Shown here piece by piece: positions 1 through 11,205 of a stretch of DNA of 58,826 bases (position 1 is the stretch's first letter; each line of letters opens with the position of its first letter). The notes under the pieces were generated by a model. It had not been told where the DNA came from. It saw only the letters and a program-made list of their open reading frames with translations, and ran no database searches. The DNA is from Nemertoderma westbladi (Eukaryota > Xenacoelomorpha > Nemertodermatida > Nemertodermatidae). Both the position numbers and the translations under genes were made by a program. The stretch lies in NCBI GenBank assembly GCA_032718475.1, contig JAUCBJ010008793.1:1-58826 (forward strand). Reading direction: 5' to 3'.

Positions 1-302
1 AGCCAGCAAGCTGGCTATAAGAAGGCCGTCCATAGACAAACATAGTGTATACTGTAATTGGGTCCCTCTCCATTCATTATTATTAACCCCTATTATTATT
101 ATTATACTCCCATTTGGACCATACACTTCAGGAGGGTTCTAAAAACAACACAATTGAACAGGTAGTTTCGGAGCCTTTCGTGTGAGAAACAACAGTCAGA
201 CAGACAAACAAACAAACAGACACGATTTTCTTACAGTAAGGAAATCTGAAGATTTACAAATAAAACATTTGAACGGCCCTGTGCCTAGAATTCAATCAGC
301 TG
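1..302. other. Unassigned sequence with degraded interspersed repeat
   Basis: No gene is seen. From about 120 to 235 the text resembles the interspersed repeats elsewhere in the window that end in runs of cagacaga, so this is probably a decayed copy. The open frame over 182-397 needs a GTG start and reads a proline run through the neighbouring C tract, so I do not treat it as a gene. Confidence 0.3.
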
Positions 303-327
303 CCCCCCCCCCCCCCCCCCCCCCCCC
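303..327. repeat. Poly-C tract, 25 bp
   Basis: Uninterrupted run of C. One of eight G or C homopolymers of 14 bp or more in the window, which is unusual for AT-rich DNA. Confidence 0.95.
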
Positions 328-636
328 TAACATAGCAGTGACGGTATTAATTGCTATTCGATTAGTGTCTTTACTTCTGAGAGACGAACACAGTTAATAA
401 AAGGTCAAACACATATTTGATATCTCATTATTGAATGTTTGAAACTCGGAACATTGTAATCTGTGAGCGGATTCAATTCCGCTCACCAACCCCCATAAAG
501 TTGGAAAGGGCGCCTTTAAGCAATATTGGGGAGTACGAGGTTGATTACCAATCAACCTCGTATCACCCCCAATAAAGGGCCTCACACAATGGAGGTCAGA
601 GGTTAAGCCTCCGGGGAGAAGGAAAGTAACAGCAGC

Positions 637-659
637 GGGGGGGGGGGGGGGGGGGGGGG
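637..659. repeat. Poly-G tract, 23 bp
   Basis: Uninterrupted run of G on the plus strand, about 310 bp from the poly-C run at 303. Confidence 0.95.
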
Positions 660-1657
660 AAACTCTCCCACAGAGTAAAAGGCGTGAAGTGGGAAATTAG
701 CCAATAAGGAACAAGGAAGGTATCCGCTAGATGAAGGCCACAGTACTGTAAGGGTGTTTAGATATATTATGCTGTGTACCATACCGGTCAGTTAGTTTAC
801 CCAGTCACTCAGTGAACACCGGTGACATCTTTGCACCGTCATCGTCACCCAATACTGCTATACCGGTACATATCTTGTCAATCTACTATTGCTGCCTAAC
901 TGTAACTTACTGTGTCATATATATATATATATCATCATCTGAATACCAAGGAACATCAATCAATACTGTTTCACTACAACGGCCTCGGCCTCGGCACCCA
1001 AGGGTAAACACGGTGACGCGTAGCAAACCAAATCCGGTCGGGATCCCTCGATCCCGTCACATAATCCTCTAAATAATAATAATAATAATGTTATTCTCCA
1101 TAATTGATGTAAATGTAAATGGAGTTAAAATAACGGAACTGAGAACGGAGAAACTAAATTTGAGAGCATTCACAGTAGTATCTATAGTATAATAAATACT
1201 ACTGTAGACTGTAGTACTATCTAATGGTGAATATCAGAAGTTAATAACATCAAGTAATAATATCGAGCTTAATTCAACCGGACTTCGTCGACCTTTCAGC
1301 ACTTCCTATACATCCAGAAATGCGAGAAGTTCCGTCTGGATCTTTCTAGCCAACCAGGATCCCATCACATGTATTAATAATTTAATAAATTTATTATTAC
1401 GGCTTTTCCAATAGCGGCAAATATATAATAACTTTGTCGGACGTTACATGTTGGATGTTACGAGACTAATTCTACTGTATAATATATGCCTGTGAAATGC
1501 CTTGTATTCTATGTGTTTGCACAGTACTGCGGTTCTTAGACCATTCTTCATCAATTTAAAATAAATCGATACTAGTAACTGCTACAAAGTTATTGAATAT
1601 AATGTTCAATAAAGTGTCGAATGTTACAAACATTATAAGCAAAGTTTTACACTGAAT
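660..1657. other. No gene seen; short simple repeats
   Basis: Holds a short (AT)n run near 918-932 and an (AAT)n run near 1073-1090, plus several TACTGTA motifs (for example near 1206 and 1473). No open frame has recognisable protein content. Confidence 0.5.
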
Positions 1658-1874
1658 AAGTTAGGTATGTGTGACCAAGGGAATATCAGATTTGGCATTT
1701 CCGAGTATATAAGTTAGGTATGTGTGACCAAGGGAATGTCAGATTTGGATTTTCCCAGTATATAAGTTAGGTGTGTGTGACCAAGGGAATGTCAGATTTG
1801 GATTTTCCCAGTATATAAGTTACAGTAGGTGTGTGTGACCAAGGGAATGTCAGATTTGGATTTTCCCAGTATAT
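1658..1874. repeat. 53-bp tandem repeat, four copies
   Basis: Copies begin at 1658, 1711, 1764 and 1817, each opening with aagtta and containing gtgtgaccaaggga and cagatttgg. The period is exactly 53 bp for the first three steps. The fourth copy carries a 5-bp insertion, cagta, at 1823-1827 immediately after a TA that the other copies also have, so it reads tta-cagta-ggt against tta-ggt. This is one of the informative footprint cases. Confidence 0.9.
1823..1827. other. 5-bp TA-CAG-TA excision-type footprint
   Basis: Seen directly: absent from the three sister repeat units, present only in the fourth, and placed so that one TA became TA-CAG-TA. This form matches the canonical Tc1/mariner excision scar. 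Confidence 0.75.
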
Positions 1875-4221
1875 CCAGTAATATGTTATTATTATGGCAC
1901 TTATTTAGTGGCAATAAACGCAAATAATTTACAAAGATATGTATATTATTTTAAATCTTTTTTTATAATTTTTATTATTTTAAATTATTTTAAATATTAA
2001 AATATATTATTATATTTTAAAGGGACCTCCATGGAAACGAGGTTTATCCTCATGGAGCTATCCCTAACATTGTATGTCTACAAGATATTCTATATTTTAT
2101 TTATGAACTATGCACTATTTCTTTTTTTAAATTATAATATTATAGTCGATTCCAAATTATGCCGGTTATTAGTGTATTATGTTATGTTTTATATGTCTTA
2201 CATTTTATATGGCTTATGTACAATGTTAATAAAAAACTTCAACTTCAACTTCAACTTCAAATAACTCACTTTTGACTACTCACTTTCATAACTCAAGTAA
2301 GTTTTATAGTACATTTTAGTGATGTTATTATACCACAAACTTGAATTTTTTGCCAGATTTGAAAAATTCAGTAATTGTGTTAGAGGAGACATAAATTCCA
2401 ACCGATTATGAAGAGGTTCTGTTTACTCGAAAATGTCTCCAAACCTATGGAATTGCCCAATAACGAAATCCATCACCTACCAATACCTATTCCAGTATTC
2501 ACGGTTTGTCAGACAACATGCCTCTCTCCCCACCACCAAATCCCTATCAGAATGTACAGTACTGTAGGCATGGGCCTATTGAACCTGGTTTGCCTTTTTA
2601 CCAAAGGTAGCTCACCAAGGCCCACTCTAAAGCAGGTTTGTGTGTTACTTTACTGCCTCCTAAACTGTAGAGATTGCTCTTGTATGAATTTCCAACGACC
2701 GTGCACATAAATTACGTTGCCGTGGATACTTTTTGCTTCCAATTTGGTAAGAAAGATTCTCAATTTTCCTACAAGAGTGATGATATCTAACGTCTCTGAT
2801 TGGTGAATTTTGCTCAAGTGACATACGGAATTCTAAACGCATACTCACTTCTTGTCACATACACAACCTTTATTCTCGGTATGATCAAAGAGGAATCCTG
2901 CACTGTTTTATTGCACAGTAAGTAGAACTGCAGTATTTTTTCTCACAGAATTCTACGGTTCCTTTATACAGTACTATATACACTGTAGAAAATATATATA
3001 ATTTTCTTTACTAAATATAAGTTAATGGACCTATTTGGTCTCAAATATTTACTACACAATTGATGTGAAGGAAAAAACTATATTTGCTCACACATACAAT
3101 ATACGTACTGTAGTTTTATTATTTGATGTTAATACAGTACAGTATTACTGTATTACATGAAAATTAAATAATGATTATAAATATGATTGAATCTGACCAC
3201 TAAAATGGCCAATAAGTATTGTTCGAGCATTTTTATCAATCCCGCATTTCGTTATCAAGCTAAGCTTAAAAAAATGAAATCAGTACAGGGATCGTTACTA
3301 CTACTAGTGCTATGTCGAGCGAACTCAGTGGAAATGAGATACTTCCAGGCTTCCCGATTCTCCATAGTTTTGTGTATCGATCATTAATTACCATATATAT
3401 ATTGTACGAAGTGTTTACATACAGTACATAAAGACATAAAAACCTTTTTACCTTAAAATACCTTTTTTGTTAAAGACGGCCAAGTACGGTAGGGTTGAGC
3501 ACAGTGGCAGCAAATCATGGTATTGGCAGATGTGAGGCCATGATGAGGTTAATTGCGGCATACTGTACAAGGTATCTGGTAGTATTTCCAGGTATACCTT
3601 TTACTTGAGCCGCTGCACTAGCTGAATGGTTAGAGCATCAGATTTCCAACAAAATAAGTTATAAATAAAAATAAAAATATAAATAAAATAAATTATAATA
3701 ATAAAAAGACATGGGGCACTCAAAATATTGTTTCCCTATGAAACCAACAACTTTACACAATGCGAGGACTGCGCCTTAAAATATTTCTCTAAGACGACAT
3801 ACTGTACAAATATATAATTATTATAATTACGCCTATTGTATTATTGGTGGTAACTGGTAGGCCTACCAGTACAATAGGGTGGACTACAGTACAAAGTTTA
3901 GTCGGGATATAAACTCCCATTGAGGATCTACTGTATGTCCCCCGGGATATAAAGTTCGGAGGGAGACCCTAAATATCGGTCAGTTGGGCCACTTATTTTA
4001 TCATACTTATTTTACAGTTTTCTAGGAGATGATACCATTTCTAAATCTTTTGGTGCTCTTTTCCAAATTGGCCAATTAGCCAAATTGGGATATAATTTGG
4101 TATACTGTAGGACTACAGTTCCCAATTTCAACCAGTGTCAACTTTTCGGTCTGTTTATGAGATTCAGCCATATATTTGTTATGATAATATTTATAATTCC
4201 GGAATATACTGTACACAATTT
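1875..4221. other. No gene seen; AT-rich intergenic DNA
   Basis: Contains an (AACTTC)n run near 2236-2262 and a dense set of TACAGTA and TACTGTA motifs, including compound forms (tacagtacagta near 3133). Several short open frames exist (for example 2408-2710) but none shows a domain, signal or codon pattern that would support a gene. Confidence 0.5.
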
Positions 4222-4540
4222 TCTTGGTGGTTGGTTGGCTTTTCCTCCTATTGAGCAGGTTTATTGAATGCCATGCCTGGGCTGATTGACTGATTGATTG
4301 CTATCATCGACATTATTAATGTCATAATTGATAAGCTCCTTCAGATTATCAGAGTACTGCCTGTTAAGGAACCTAGATGCAGCCTTCCTGCATCCTTGGC
4401 TGTCCCTGTCCTCGTTGCCCTCGCCGGTGAGACTCATTATGCGCCTTAGAGGGCTCATTTCGGGACCACTGAATTCTGTGGTCAGTCAGTCCAGGGGCCT
4501 TTTTTCCTATGTGGAGGGTAGATACTGTTGTAACTGTAAG
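4222..4540 (-). mobile_element. Divergent LINE A fragment (linker before reverse transcriptase)
   Basis: Aligns by eye with 15600-15890 of the complete LINE A on the same strand: shared blocks include ggtggttggttggctttt, the catgcctggg block, the agagtactgcctgtt block and the tcagtccagggg block. It is clearly more diverged than the other LINE A copies, with many small gaps, so it is an older insertion. It lies just below the LINE A 3' end at 4663 but is out of order with it and is a separate fragment. Confidence 0.7.
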
Positions 4541-5086
4541 AATTGCTCCTGGGGTTCTGAAATTAGAATTTAGGTGTGTACTGATTGGTTAATGTAGAGT
4601 AAGACGTAATGTGTTTGTTTAGTCAAGTACTGTACTGTAGTTTTGTGTGTGTGGGACTACTATTAGGATTGGCATGCTGCATTGCAGCTGCATTTTTAAG
4701 AATGCTGTGCCGGCATGTCGACAAAATTGCGCCGCCACAACTCCCTATCACCCATGACATTTGCTAGATGATCTCCATCGTCAAGGCCAGTGTCCTTTAA
4801 GATACGTCTCAAGGAAGTCATGGGCTGTCCACCATGCTTATTCACTCCATGAGGCTGCCAAAGCACAAGATTATGCACTGGCTAGTCCTCATGGCGAAAA
4901 CAATGACCTGCAAAGCAGAGGCGACTTTGTTCTATTGTCAAGCTTGGGGGAACCAATGAGACACCTCCAATGTTATATAGTGTCTGGTTGGAGATGTGTG
5001 CATTGTACTTGACACAATGAACCCGGCGTAGCATTCTTGTGAATGTGCCATTCCGAGATTTGGTGTCCTCAGCAGTTAGAGCCCAG

Positions 5087-5752
5087 GCAGATCAGATCAC
5101 AACAACAGATCAGCAGGCCAGACTCGATGTATCGGTATCGGGGTTTTGGGGTAGTCGCTATCAGAAAACATTTATCGATGTTTCCGTATTTAACCCGCTG
5201 GCAGAAACCAATGCAGCAATGAAGTTAGAGGAAGCCCATCAATACCACGAGCGACGGAAGCAGCTAAAATATGTGGAGCGTATCCATGAAGTCGAGTTCT
5301 CAACTTTTACACCCCTCATATTCTCTGCATTTGAAGGGATGGCGCCGACAACACAGCAGTTCGTGAAGCGGTTGTCCCTAAAGATTGTGGACAAACGTGG
5401 CATCAGCTACCCGGAATGTGTCATGGACGCGGAGGCATCTGAGTTTCTCTCTTCTGAGATCTTCTCTAATGTGCCTTCGTGGGTCCCGCTCCTCAAGCAG
5501 ACGTCTGGTTCACAACGAAATTGCGGAGACATCCATCATGCTGTCAAATGTTGACACAGCAACCGCAATTCCGGTTCAATCGTAAACAGGGGGCAGCTTG
5601 ATTCAAACAGTACTGCAGTAGGCCAAACTGTACTAAGTGCAGTACTGTTGGTGTTGCTTGGTGACGGGTGGTGACGTAGGCTACGTTAGGCTACGTAGTT
5701 AAAATGTTAATGGATTATTTTCGTTATTAAAAAAATGAAAAATAAATAAAAA
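5087..5752 (+). mobile_element. 5'-truncated retroelement inserted in LINE A, with A-rich tail
   Basis: A 666-bp insert bounded by a perfect 12-bp target duplication, gttagagcccag, at 5075-5086 and 5753-5764. The insert starts abruptly within coding sequence and ends in an A-rich tail (aaaaaaatgaaaaataaataaaaa-type text ending at 5752), the hallmarks of target-primed reverse transcription with 5' truncation. It encodes the nuclease-like domain described in the next entry, followed by about 160 bp of 3' untranslated sequence. The tail differs from the (TAG)n tails of LINE A and LINE B, so it belongs to a different element family or was mobilised by different machinery. Confidence 0.8.
5088..5585 (+). 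pseudogene. Restriction-endonuclease-like domain of a retroelement, frameshifted
   Basis: The frame ending at 5554 reads a segment with ARLDVSVSGFWGS, then FIDVSVFNPLAETNA, then VEFSTFTPLIFSAFEGM. The spacing of an Asp-Val pair, a GFW block and a second Asp-Val pair resembles a PD-(D/E)XK nuclease core, and I recall this family as recurrent in invertebrate repeat proteins; that recall and the nuclease assignment are inference. After about 5425 the conserved reading moves to another frame (5385-5585), where LSFSLLRSSLMCLRGSRSS is read, so one frameshift separates the halves. The upstream residues of the frame from 5039 belong to the LINE A target and not to this protein. It is a dead fragment: no start, no reverse transcriptase portion. 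Confidence 0.6.
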
Positions 5753-5918
5753 GTTAGAGCCCAGCATGGACTCCCATTGAGGAGTACTGGAACTACTGCT
5801 GCTCTAAATAATTAGACCTTAAGTTTCCGATTAATTCTCGGTGACTTCCAAATCCTGGAAAGCCTATTCAAGGCTGCCCATACCTTTCCCTTACGTATTC
5901 GAAGGTCCTCACTTACTA

Positions 5919-7252
5919 ACTTACTCAAACTAAACAATGGCGCCACAGTTTGAGTTAGGCTGTCCTACAACAGTGCCATACTCTGCAATACTGTACCTGT
6001 ATGGAATGGATAATTACTCTGCTTGAGTGAGACACCACATGGGGGCCTCTGTCTGCTGCTTGGGATCTTGATTTATTAGGTTGAGTTGCATAATCTGGAC
6101 AGGCCGGCTTGTAGTGTGTATCATAAAAGACATGTCAATCCCGCCGTTCTTTTGAGTAGGCTTTATTAAAATATGTTATGTGAAGAGCAGAGTTTTATAT
6201 AAGGGATTGGGCTATTAAATCACAGCTCGCTGCATGAATGCTACAGTAGTAGGGGGTTACGCGAGTTTGGGTTTGAGTAACCCAGACATGGTTGAGTTAG
6301 TAAGAGTGAGGTAAGAGAAAAGGTACCCAGTTTGAGTAACGGTATCTAGAATGAGATAGGGACTGTATCCCCACTCTTGTATATGGGAAAAATTGTTGCT
6401 TGTTTTCGGATATTTGAAAAGTAGTACTAACCAGTTCTTGTGTTTATAAAATTTGTGATTTGTGGGACATGGCCATACAATGCAATTTACAGTGGTAGAG
6501 CAACAGGATAGTTATCGTTTAGTTGAGCAATTATTTCTTAAGTTTAAGATGTTATATTTTTTTTCGGTTTCGGACGTTTGGGAAAGGAAAAATGGGAGTT
6601 TAGGAAACTAGAATGGTGATTGGACGTAGTTCTTTTGTCAAATGGGTAATGGGTCAGTGTGTTCTTGTAGTAGTTTTAAGTTTTTGGTGTATAAAGTGGT
6701 TTTGTCTTACAAAGTTTATACTGTAGTTTGCCAAGTGTTCATCGTATTATTTTGGTGTTTTTTGAAAGAGCCAAGTATGACTTTGTTGTCAGTCTTAGTA
6801 TATTTGAAAGTTTGTTGCGGTATTTTTTGTAGTAATATAATTTTCTGGAGTAATTTGTGTTTCTTACCTAAGGAGGCATATTATATATTTTTTATTTATT
6901 GAATTAATAAATTAAACATGGTTTTCAGTCATCCATTTATTTTTGGTGTTTCCTTTTTTTATAGTTATTTTTTTGGAACATTGGTTATTTCTTTCTTTTC
7001 AATCTCATGAAACTTTGCAGATTTAAACTAAACCATACTTTAGCTGTGTCAATCGAAGGAGGCTAATCCGTCTGCAGTTCCCTACTCGACCGCCAGGGGA
7101 ATAAATGTCTGAAAGTTTAAATCCTTGACCCATTCCCTTATTTTTGATCTGTTCCAGCTCCTGAGATGTGCTAGAACACATCCTGTGTCTTTGTGGGGTC
7201 GATAATTGGTCTGAGGTTCTCCTCTCTTCTGCTAGAGCGCAAAATTATGGGA
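5919..7252. other. No gene seen
   Basis: AT-rich, T-rich from 6400 to 7000. The frame at 6642-6902 is hydrophobic by base composition only. TACTGTA-type motifs occur near 5993, 6243 and 6719. Nothing recognisable. Confidence 0.5.
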
Positions 7253-7266
7253 TAGTAAAGTCATAT
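7253..7266. repeat. Left target-site duplication of LINE B copy 1
   Basis: tagtaaagtcatat is repeated perfectly at 10293-10306, after the LINE tail. Because the first three bases could belong to the (TAG)n tail, the certain duplication is 11-14 bp. Confidence 0.85.
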
Positions 7267-8617
7267 TAGTCAACTAAAGGCTCTCCCCAAGAAAGGAGAC
7301 CTCGGCATACCAACAAACTATCGTGGGATCTGTCTGCTTGTGGTACAGTAGCTGCCAAAATATACAATAAAATGATTCTATATGGGATTAGGCCTCACAT
7401 AGAGAAACTACTGCGTAAGAGCCAAAACGGATTTACTACTGCGTAAGAGCCAAAACGGATTTCGACCAAGTAGATCAACAATAGCTCAGATACTTGCACT
7501 ACGGAGACTGATTGAAGGAATTAAGTCAAAGAATCTCCCTGCTGTCATGACTTTTGCGGACTTCAAGAAGGCATTCGACTCCATCCATAGAGGTAAAATG
7601 CTTGAAATCCTAAGAGCTTATGGAATACCAGAAGTAATTGTTGCAGGCATTGGATTGTTATATTGTGACACAGAAGCGCAGGTACTCTCACCAGATGGTG
7701 AAACTGACTTTTTCTCAATCCTGGCTGGCGTACTGCAAGGTGACACATTAGCACCATTACTATTTGTAATTGTGCTGGACTACTCAATGAGGACGGCCAC
7801 AAAGGGTGAAGATCTGGGATTCACACTTCAAGAACGCAGAAGTAGTAGATATCCGGCAACTACAGTCACAGACACCGACTTTGCGGATGACATCGCCCTG
7901 CTCTCTAATACGCTAGCAGATGCACAGCTTCTACTAAATAAAGTGGAGAGGGCTGCTAAGGAGGTTGGATTGTATATAAATGCTACAAAGACCGAATTCA
8001 TGACCTTAATGTTCATGGAAACTTGACAACCATTGATAATAATCAACTAAGGAAGGTCGATGACTTCCAGTACCTTGGATCATGGATAGAGAGTAGCAAA
8101 AAGGACATAGAAGTTAGGAAAGCAAAGGCTTGGGTAGCTCTATCAAAAATGGATACCATCTGGAAATCAGATCTCTCCAGGCACCTGAGCACTAAGTTCT
8201 TTCGAGCCACAGTGGAAAGTGTATTTTTATACGGGGGTGAGACCTGGACACTGACTAAATCACTTGAACAACGAATTTATGGTTGCTACACAAGACGACT
8301 ACTAAGGGCAGCCCTAAACATCAGCTGGAGACAACACATGACAAACGCCGAGCTTTATGGTACAATACCACCTGTATCAACCACCCTCCGTGAACGCAGA
8401 TTAAGATTCAGTGGGCACTGCTGGCGAAGTAAAGACGAGGTCATACCAGATCTACTTCTCTGGCAACCAACTCATGGAAAGCGTAGTCGTGGACCACCGG
8501 CCATAACATATATAGAAATTGCATATATAGAAAATAACATAACGAAATTGCGACAACTATGGAGAATCGGGAAGCCTGGAAGGATCTCATTTCCACTGTC
8601 CGAGTTCGCTCGACCTA
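7267..8617 (+). pseudogene. LINE B reverse transcriptase, broken
   Basis: Encodes the reverse transcriptase and C-terminal region of an RTE-like non-LTR element: FADFKKAFDS (motif A), GVLQGDTLAPLLF (motif B) and DFADDIALL (catalytic FADD box) in 7547-8026, then YLGSWIESS, LYGGETWTLT and LRFSGHCWRS in the next frame, 8023-8688. Against copy 2 it shows a 5-bp gain at 7346-7350, a 28-bp tandem duplication at 7435 and a one-base loss near 8007, each shifting the frame. It cannot make a complete enzyme. Residues past about 8617 in the last frame come from the inserted DNA element. Confidence 0.9.
7346..7350. other. 5-bp TA-CAG-TA footprint inside LINE B
   Basis: Copy 1 reads ttgtggta-cagta-gctgcca; copy 2 (near 19888) reads ttgtggta-gctgcca. 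The gain breaks the reading frame, so it arose after this copy inserted, at a TA, in the form left by Tc1/mariner excision. Confidence 0.85.
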
Positions 8618-10286
8618 CAGTAATGTTCTCAATTAAAGTCCATTCTTCAATCTGCTCAATTTCATCAATCTGGAAATATCTTTCATGACGCCGCAGGTTT
8701 CTAGCCCACTGAGTGATTGACAGGCGGACATGGTTGGCTCCCCAAAATAGAGCCGTTGGTTTAAAAGAGATTATTGCAGGGATCAGATAATTATGGGGCA
8801 CTTGCAAGCAAATAAAGTACATGTAGTAAGCATAATTATTTATAACTTTTACAAATTAAATGTTTTACTCACTGATTACATTTGGTCTAGCTAATAAAGA
8901 GATCATTCCATAAATATAATTAATTATGAACAAGAACAATTATTTTTTGTTTGAATATTATTTATAGGTAACAATCAATCTATCAAACATTCGCAGGGGC
9001 GCGCGCAGGGGTCTGTTTTAATATTGATTGCAAGCGGAGGGTGGGAAACGACAAGTAACAAAAAATGGCAACATAATCGATAGACGCTTTAGTGCGAACT
9101 GCGCTGAGTGAAAATTATATTTAACCTACCTAATGTAACCGCCCCCGCCCATGCCTAACTTTACTTCCTACACTCACATCTCTCTATCTATACATGCGGG
9201 TATGCGGCCCACAGAAAAGACAAGTCTTTCCTACTGTACTTATCAATTTCCTCTTGCTGCATAGGCTGTTGTCTAACTAAGCAAGGGGGTTATTATGATA
9301 CTCGTTAATCGTTAACTTGTTACACAGTTTGTACAGTCTACACGGCGATTTCTTGACATTCAATAGGTAGCCTACGTAGAATACGATGTATTAACCACCA
9401 TGGCCATGGCATGTCCGGGCCTACTGCACGTGGACGTGGCGTTCAAACATGGGGGGGCATAGGTGCGTAGGCGTAGGGCGTACGCCGTGCGTCTCATTGC
9501 AATGCGGAGGTGCCTCAAGTCTATATAACGAATGGTGGAATATAGCGGTTAAACAAAGTAACAAAGGTTTGGACGACAAGGACAACCGTTAAACGAACTA
9601 GAAACGAATGTTAGGACATTCGGTTTCTTTAGTTTCAGAAATTAAGAATATTGATTCTGCTTTTAAATTTGTTTATTTATATAAAGTGGAAAATATTTAT
9701 CAGTATAACTGTAGCTTGATTAAATTTATAAAGGCATTCCTGGCTTGACAGGGCAGCACACATTAATTCAACTAGGCGGCAAAAGTGCGGCCCATTTCAT
9801 TAGTGGCATTGTTACACAAGGCCATGCCATGTTGACTTGTGGAGTTGGAGAAATTGGACAATAACTTCTGCAGAGGCAGGTGTACTGAAACTGCAATTCA
9901 GAAAGTCACCATATACACCATCTGTATTGTTACCGTGCCTGTCAATCACTCTCAAGCTCTGCGGGATTCCAATAGTAGCCTGGCCTATAGACGTTTGAAG
10001 TAGCCGCCCTGCTCTTTGAGCTTAGTCTACCCGCCTCGCCGCCCTGCTCTTTATTCCTTTAGGTATGGATAAGCCTGCCCTACTAACCATGGCATCTCTG
10101 CACAGCGGGATACTTCGGCTCTACATTTTCAATCTGTTTCAATCTGATCAATCTAGACAGAAAGTCTGGATTGAAGAAGTTGAAAGTAGGTTCAATTTCA
10201 TCAATCTAACTATTATTTTTCTATGGGACTAGATTGACTGAGATTGATGGAGATTGAAGAATGGATTTTAATTGTGAACAAGACTG
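8618..10286. mobile_element. TA-flanked non-autonomous DNA element (Tc1/mariner-type ends), 1669 bp
   Basis: Left end CAGTAATGTTCTCAATTAAA, right end the inverted near-copy (reverse complement CAGTCTTGTTCACAATTAAA), followed on both sides by the block CCATTCTTCAATCT. It is flanked by TA at 8616-8617 and 10287-10288, and removal with one TA joins the LINE B body to its (TAG)n tail. Ends beginning CAGT plus a TA duplication are typical of Tc1/mariner elements. No transposase is encoded; the interior is non-coding, with subterminal repeats of the AATCT type near 10130-10340. Mobilisation in trans is inferred. Confidence 0.85.
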
Positions 10287-10306
10287 TAGTAGTAGTAAAG
10301 TCATAT

Positions 10307-10986
10307 CTGAACCTATCTGAACCCAATCTGAACCCAATCTGGACCCTATCTCGAGAATTATACAACATCTGAACATAATCTGAATCGAAAATAGAAAGAG
10401 AGGTGAAAATTTTAAATTTTTGCATTAACAATTTTGAAATTTGAAAAAATATTACATATCCCTTTTCATATTTAAATTCGCGGGCAGCCGCAGCACTACT
10501 GCTATATTGGGGACTGCAGTTACTGCAGTATTGTAGTGCTGTTTCAGTCGTTAACATTATAGCTCACCTCTACCGATGGGCGCGGTATCCCAACTGACAA
10601 CTACAGAACTACCTACGGCTGTACAGTTCTCGTAGCAGTTCGGTTTCATTCTAACGTTGAGTAGGTTACTACAGTCGTTTAAAAACATTTATTTTTTACG
10701 GCAGATATCGAAGGTAAATTTTAGAATACACATGGGCTATGAATGATGCGTATTGACTAGAATTAATATTTGCTGACTGCGCCTCAAACTCCCTCGACCC
10801 CCCCCCCCCCCCCCCCCCCCCCAAGGTTGACCGATGGCAGGAACAGAGGAACCAGCAACACTATAGCCACCGCTACTGTCGATTCCTGCCAGGGCACTTA
10901 ATTGAAGTCTTCGACTCTATAGTCTCCTGTTTCTAAAATATAAATACATTTAAACAAAAAGATTAAAATGCTCACTCGGTAAAATT
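10307..10986. other. No gene seen; contains a 25-bp poly-C tract
   Basis: 10307-10390 has AATCTGAACC-type repeats. Poly-C occupies 10798-10822. No convincing open frame; the minus-strand frame 10213-10557 spans the end of the DNA element and is not a gene. Confidence 0.5.
10798..10822. repeat. Poly-C tract, 25 bp
   Basis: Uninterrupted C run. Confidence 0.95.
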
Positions 10987-11205
10987 ATAGTATAGTATAG
11001 GCCTACTGTACTGTATACTGTATAGTATAGGCCTACTGTACTGTATAGTATAGGCCTACTGTACTGTATACTGTATAGTATAGGCCTACTGTACTGTATA
11101 CTGTATAGTATAGGCCTACTGTACTGTATACTGTATAGTATAGGCCTACTGTACTGTATCCTGTATTGTGTAGGCCTACTGTGCTGTTTACTGTATACAG
11201 TAGTA
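10987..11205. repeat. Minisatellite made of TACTGTA and TAGGCCTA motifs
   Basis: About seven units of roughly 30 bp (some shortened to about 20 bp), each with tataggcctac followed by tgtactgtatactgta. Each unit contains up to three overlapping TACTGTA motifs, so an array of footprint-like motifs has been expanded by slippage. The minus-strand frame 10950-11219 with repeating SRPILYSIQY is an artefact of the period being a multiple of three. Confidence 0.9.

Larger units (their letters stand above)
4663..5918 (-). mobile_element. LINE A (RTE-like) 3' fragment, interrupted by a retro-insert
   Basis: Minus-strand copy of the 3' part of LINE A. The 3' end (ggatcggcatgctgcatt in the full copy) lies at about 4663 beside a decayed TAG-type tail. 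The frame at 4696-4878 gives the C-terminal LINE segment with VLWQPHG, DTGL and MGDRELW, matching the full copy at 13912. The copy is interrupted at 5087-5752 and resumes from 5753 to about 5918, where identity with the full copy stops. The 12-bp sequence gttagagcccag is duplicated on both sides of the interruption, so the LINE fragment was the target of a later insertion. Confidence 0.85.
7267..10292 (+). mobile_element. LINE B (RTE-like) copy 1, 5'-truncated, carrying a DNA element in its tail
   Basis: Begins mid-element at the segment equivalent to 19810 of copy 2 and runs to the LINE 3' end at 8617, then is interrupted by the TA-flanked element 8618-10286 and ends with its (TAG)n tail at 10287-10292. 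The matching 14-bp duplications at 7253-7266 and 10293-10306 lie outside both pieces, which proves that the tail beyond the inserted element belongs to this LINE. A 28-bp tandem duplication (7407-7434 and 7435-7462) and a 5-bp gain at 7346-7350 are private to this copy. Confidence 0.9.

Noticed and set aside
182-397. Small protein with a proline run
   Set aside because: Depends on a GTG start and on reading through the poly-C tract.
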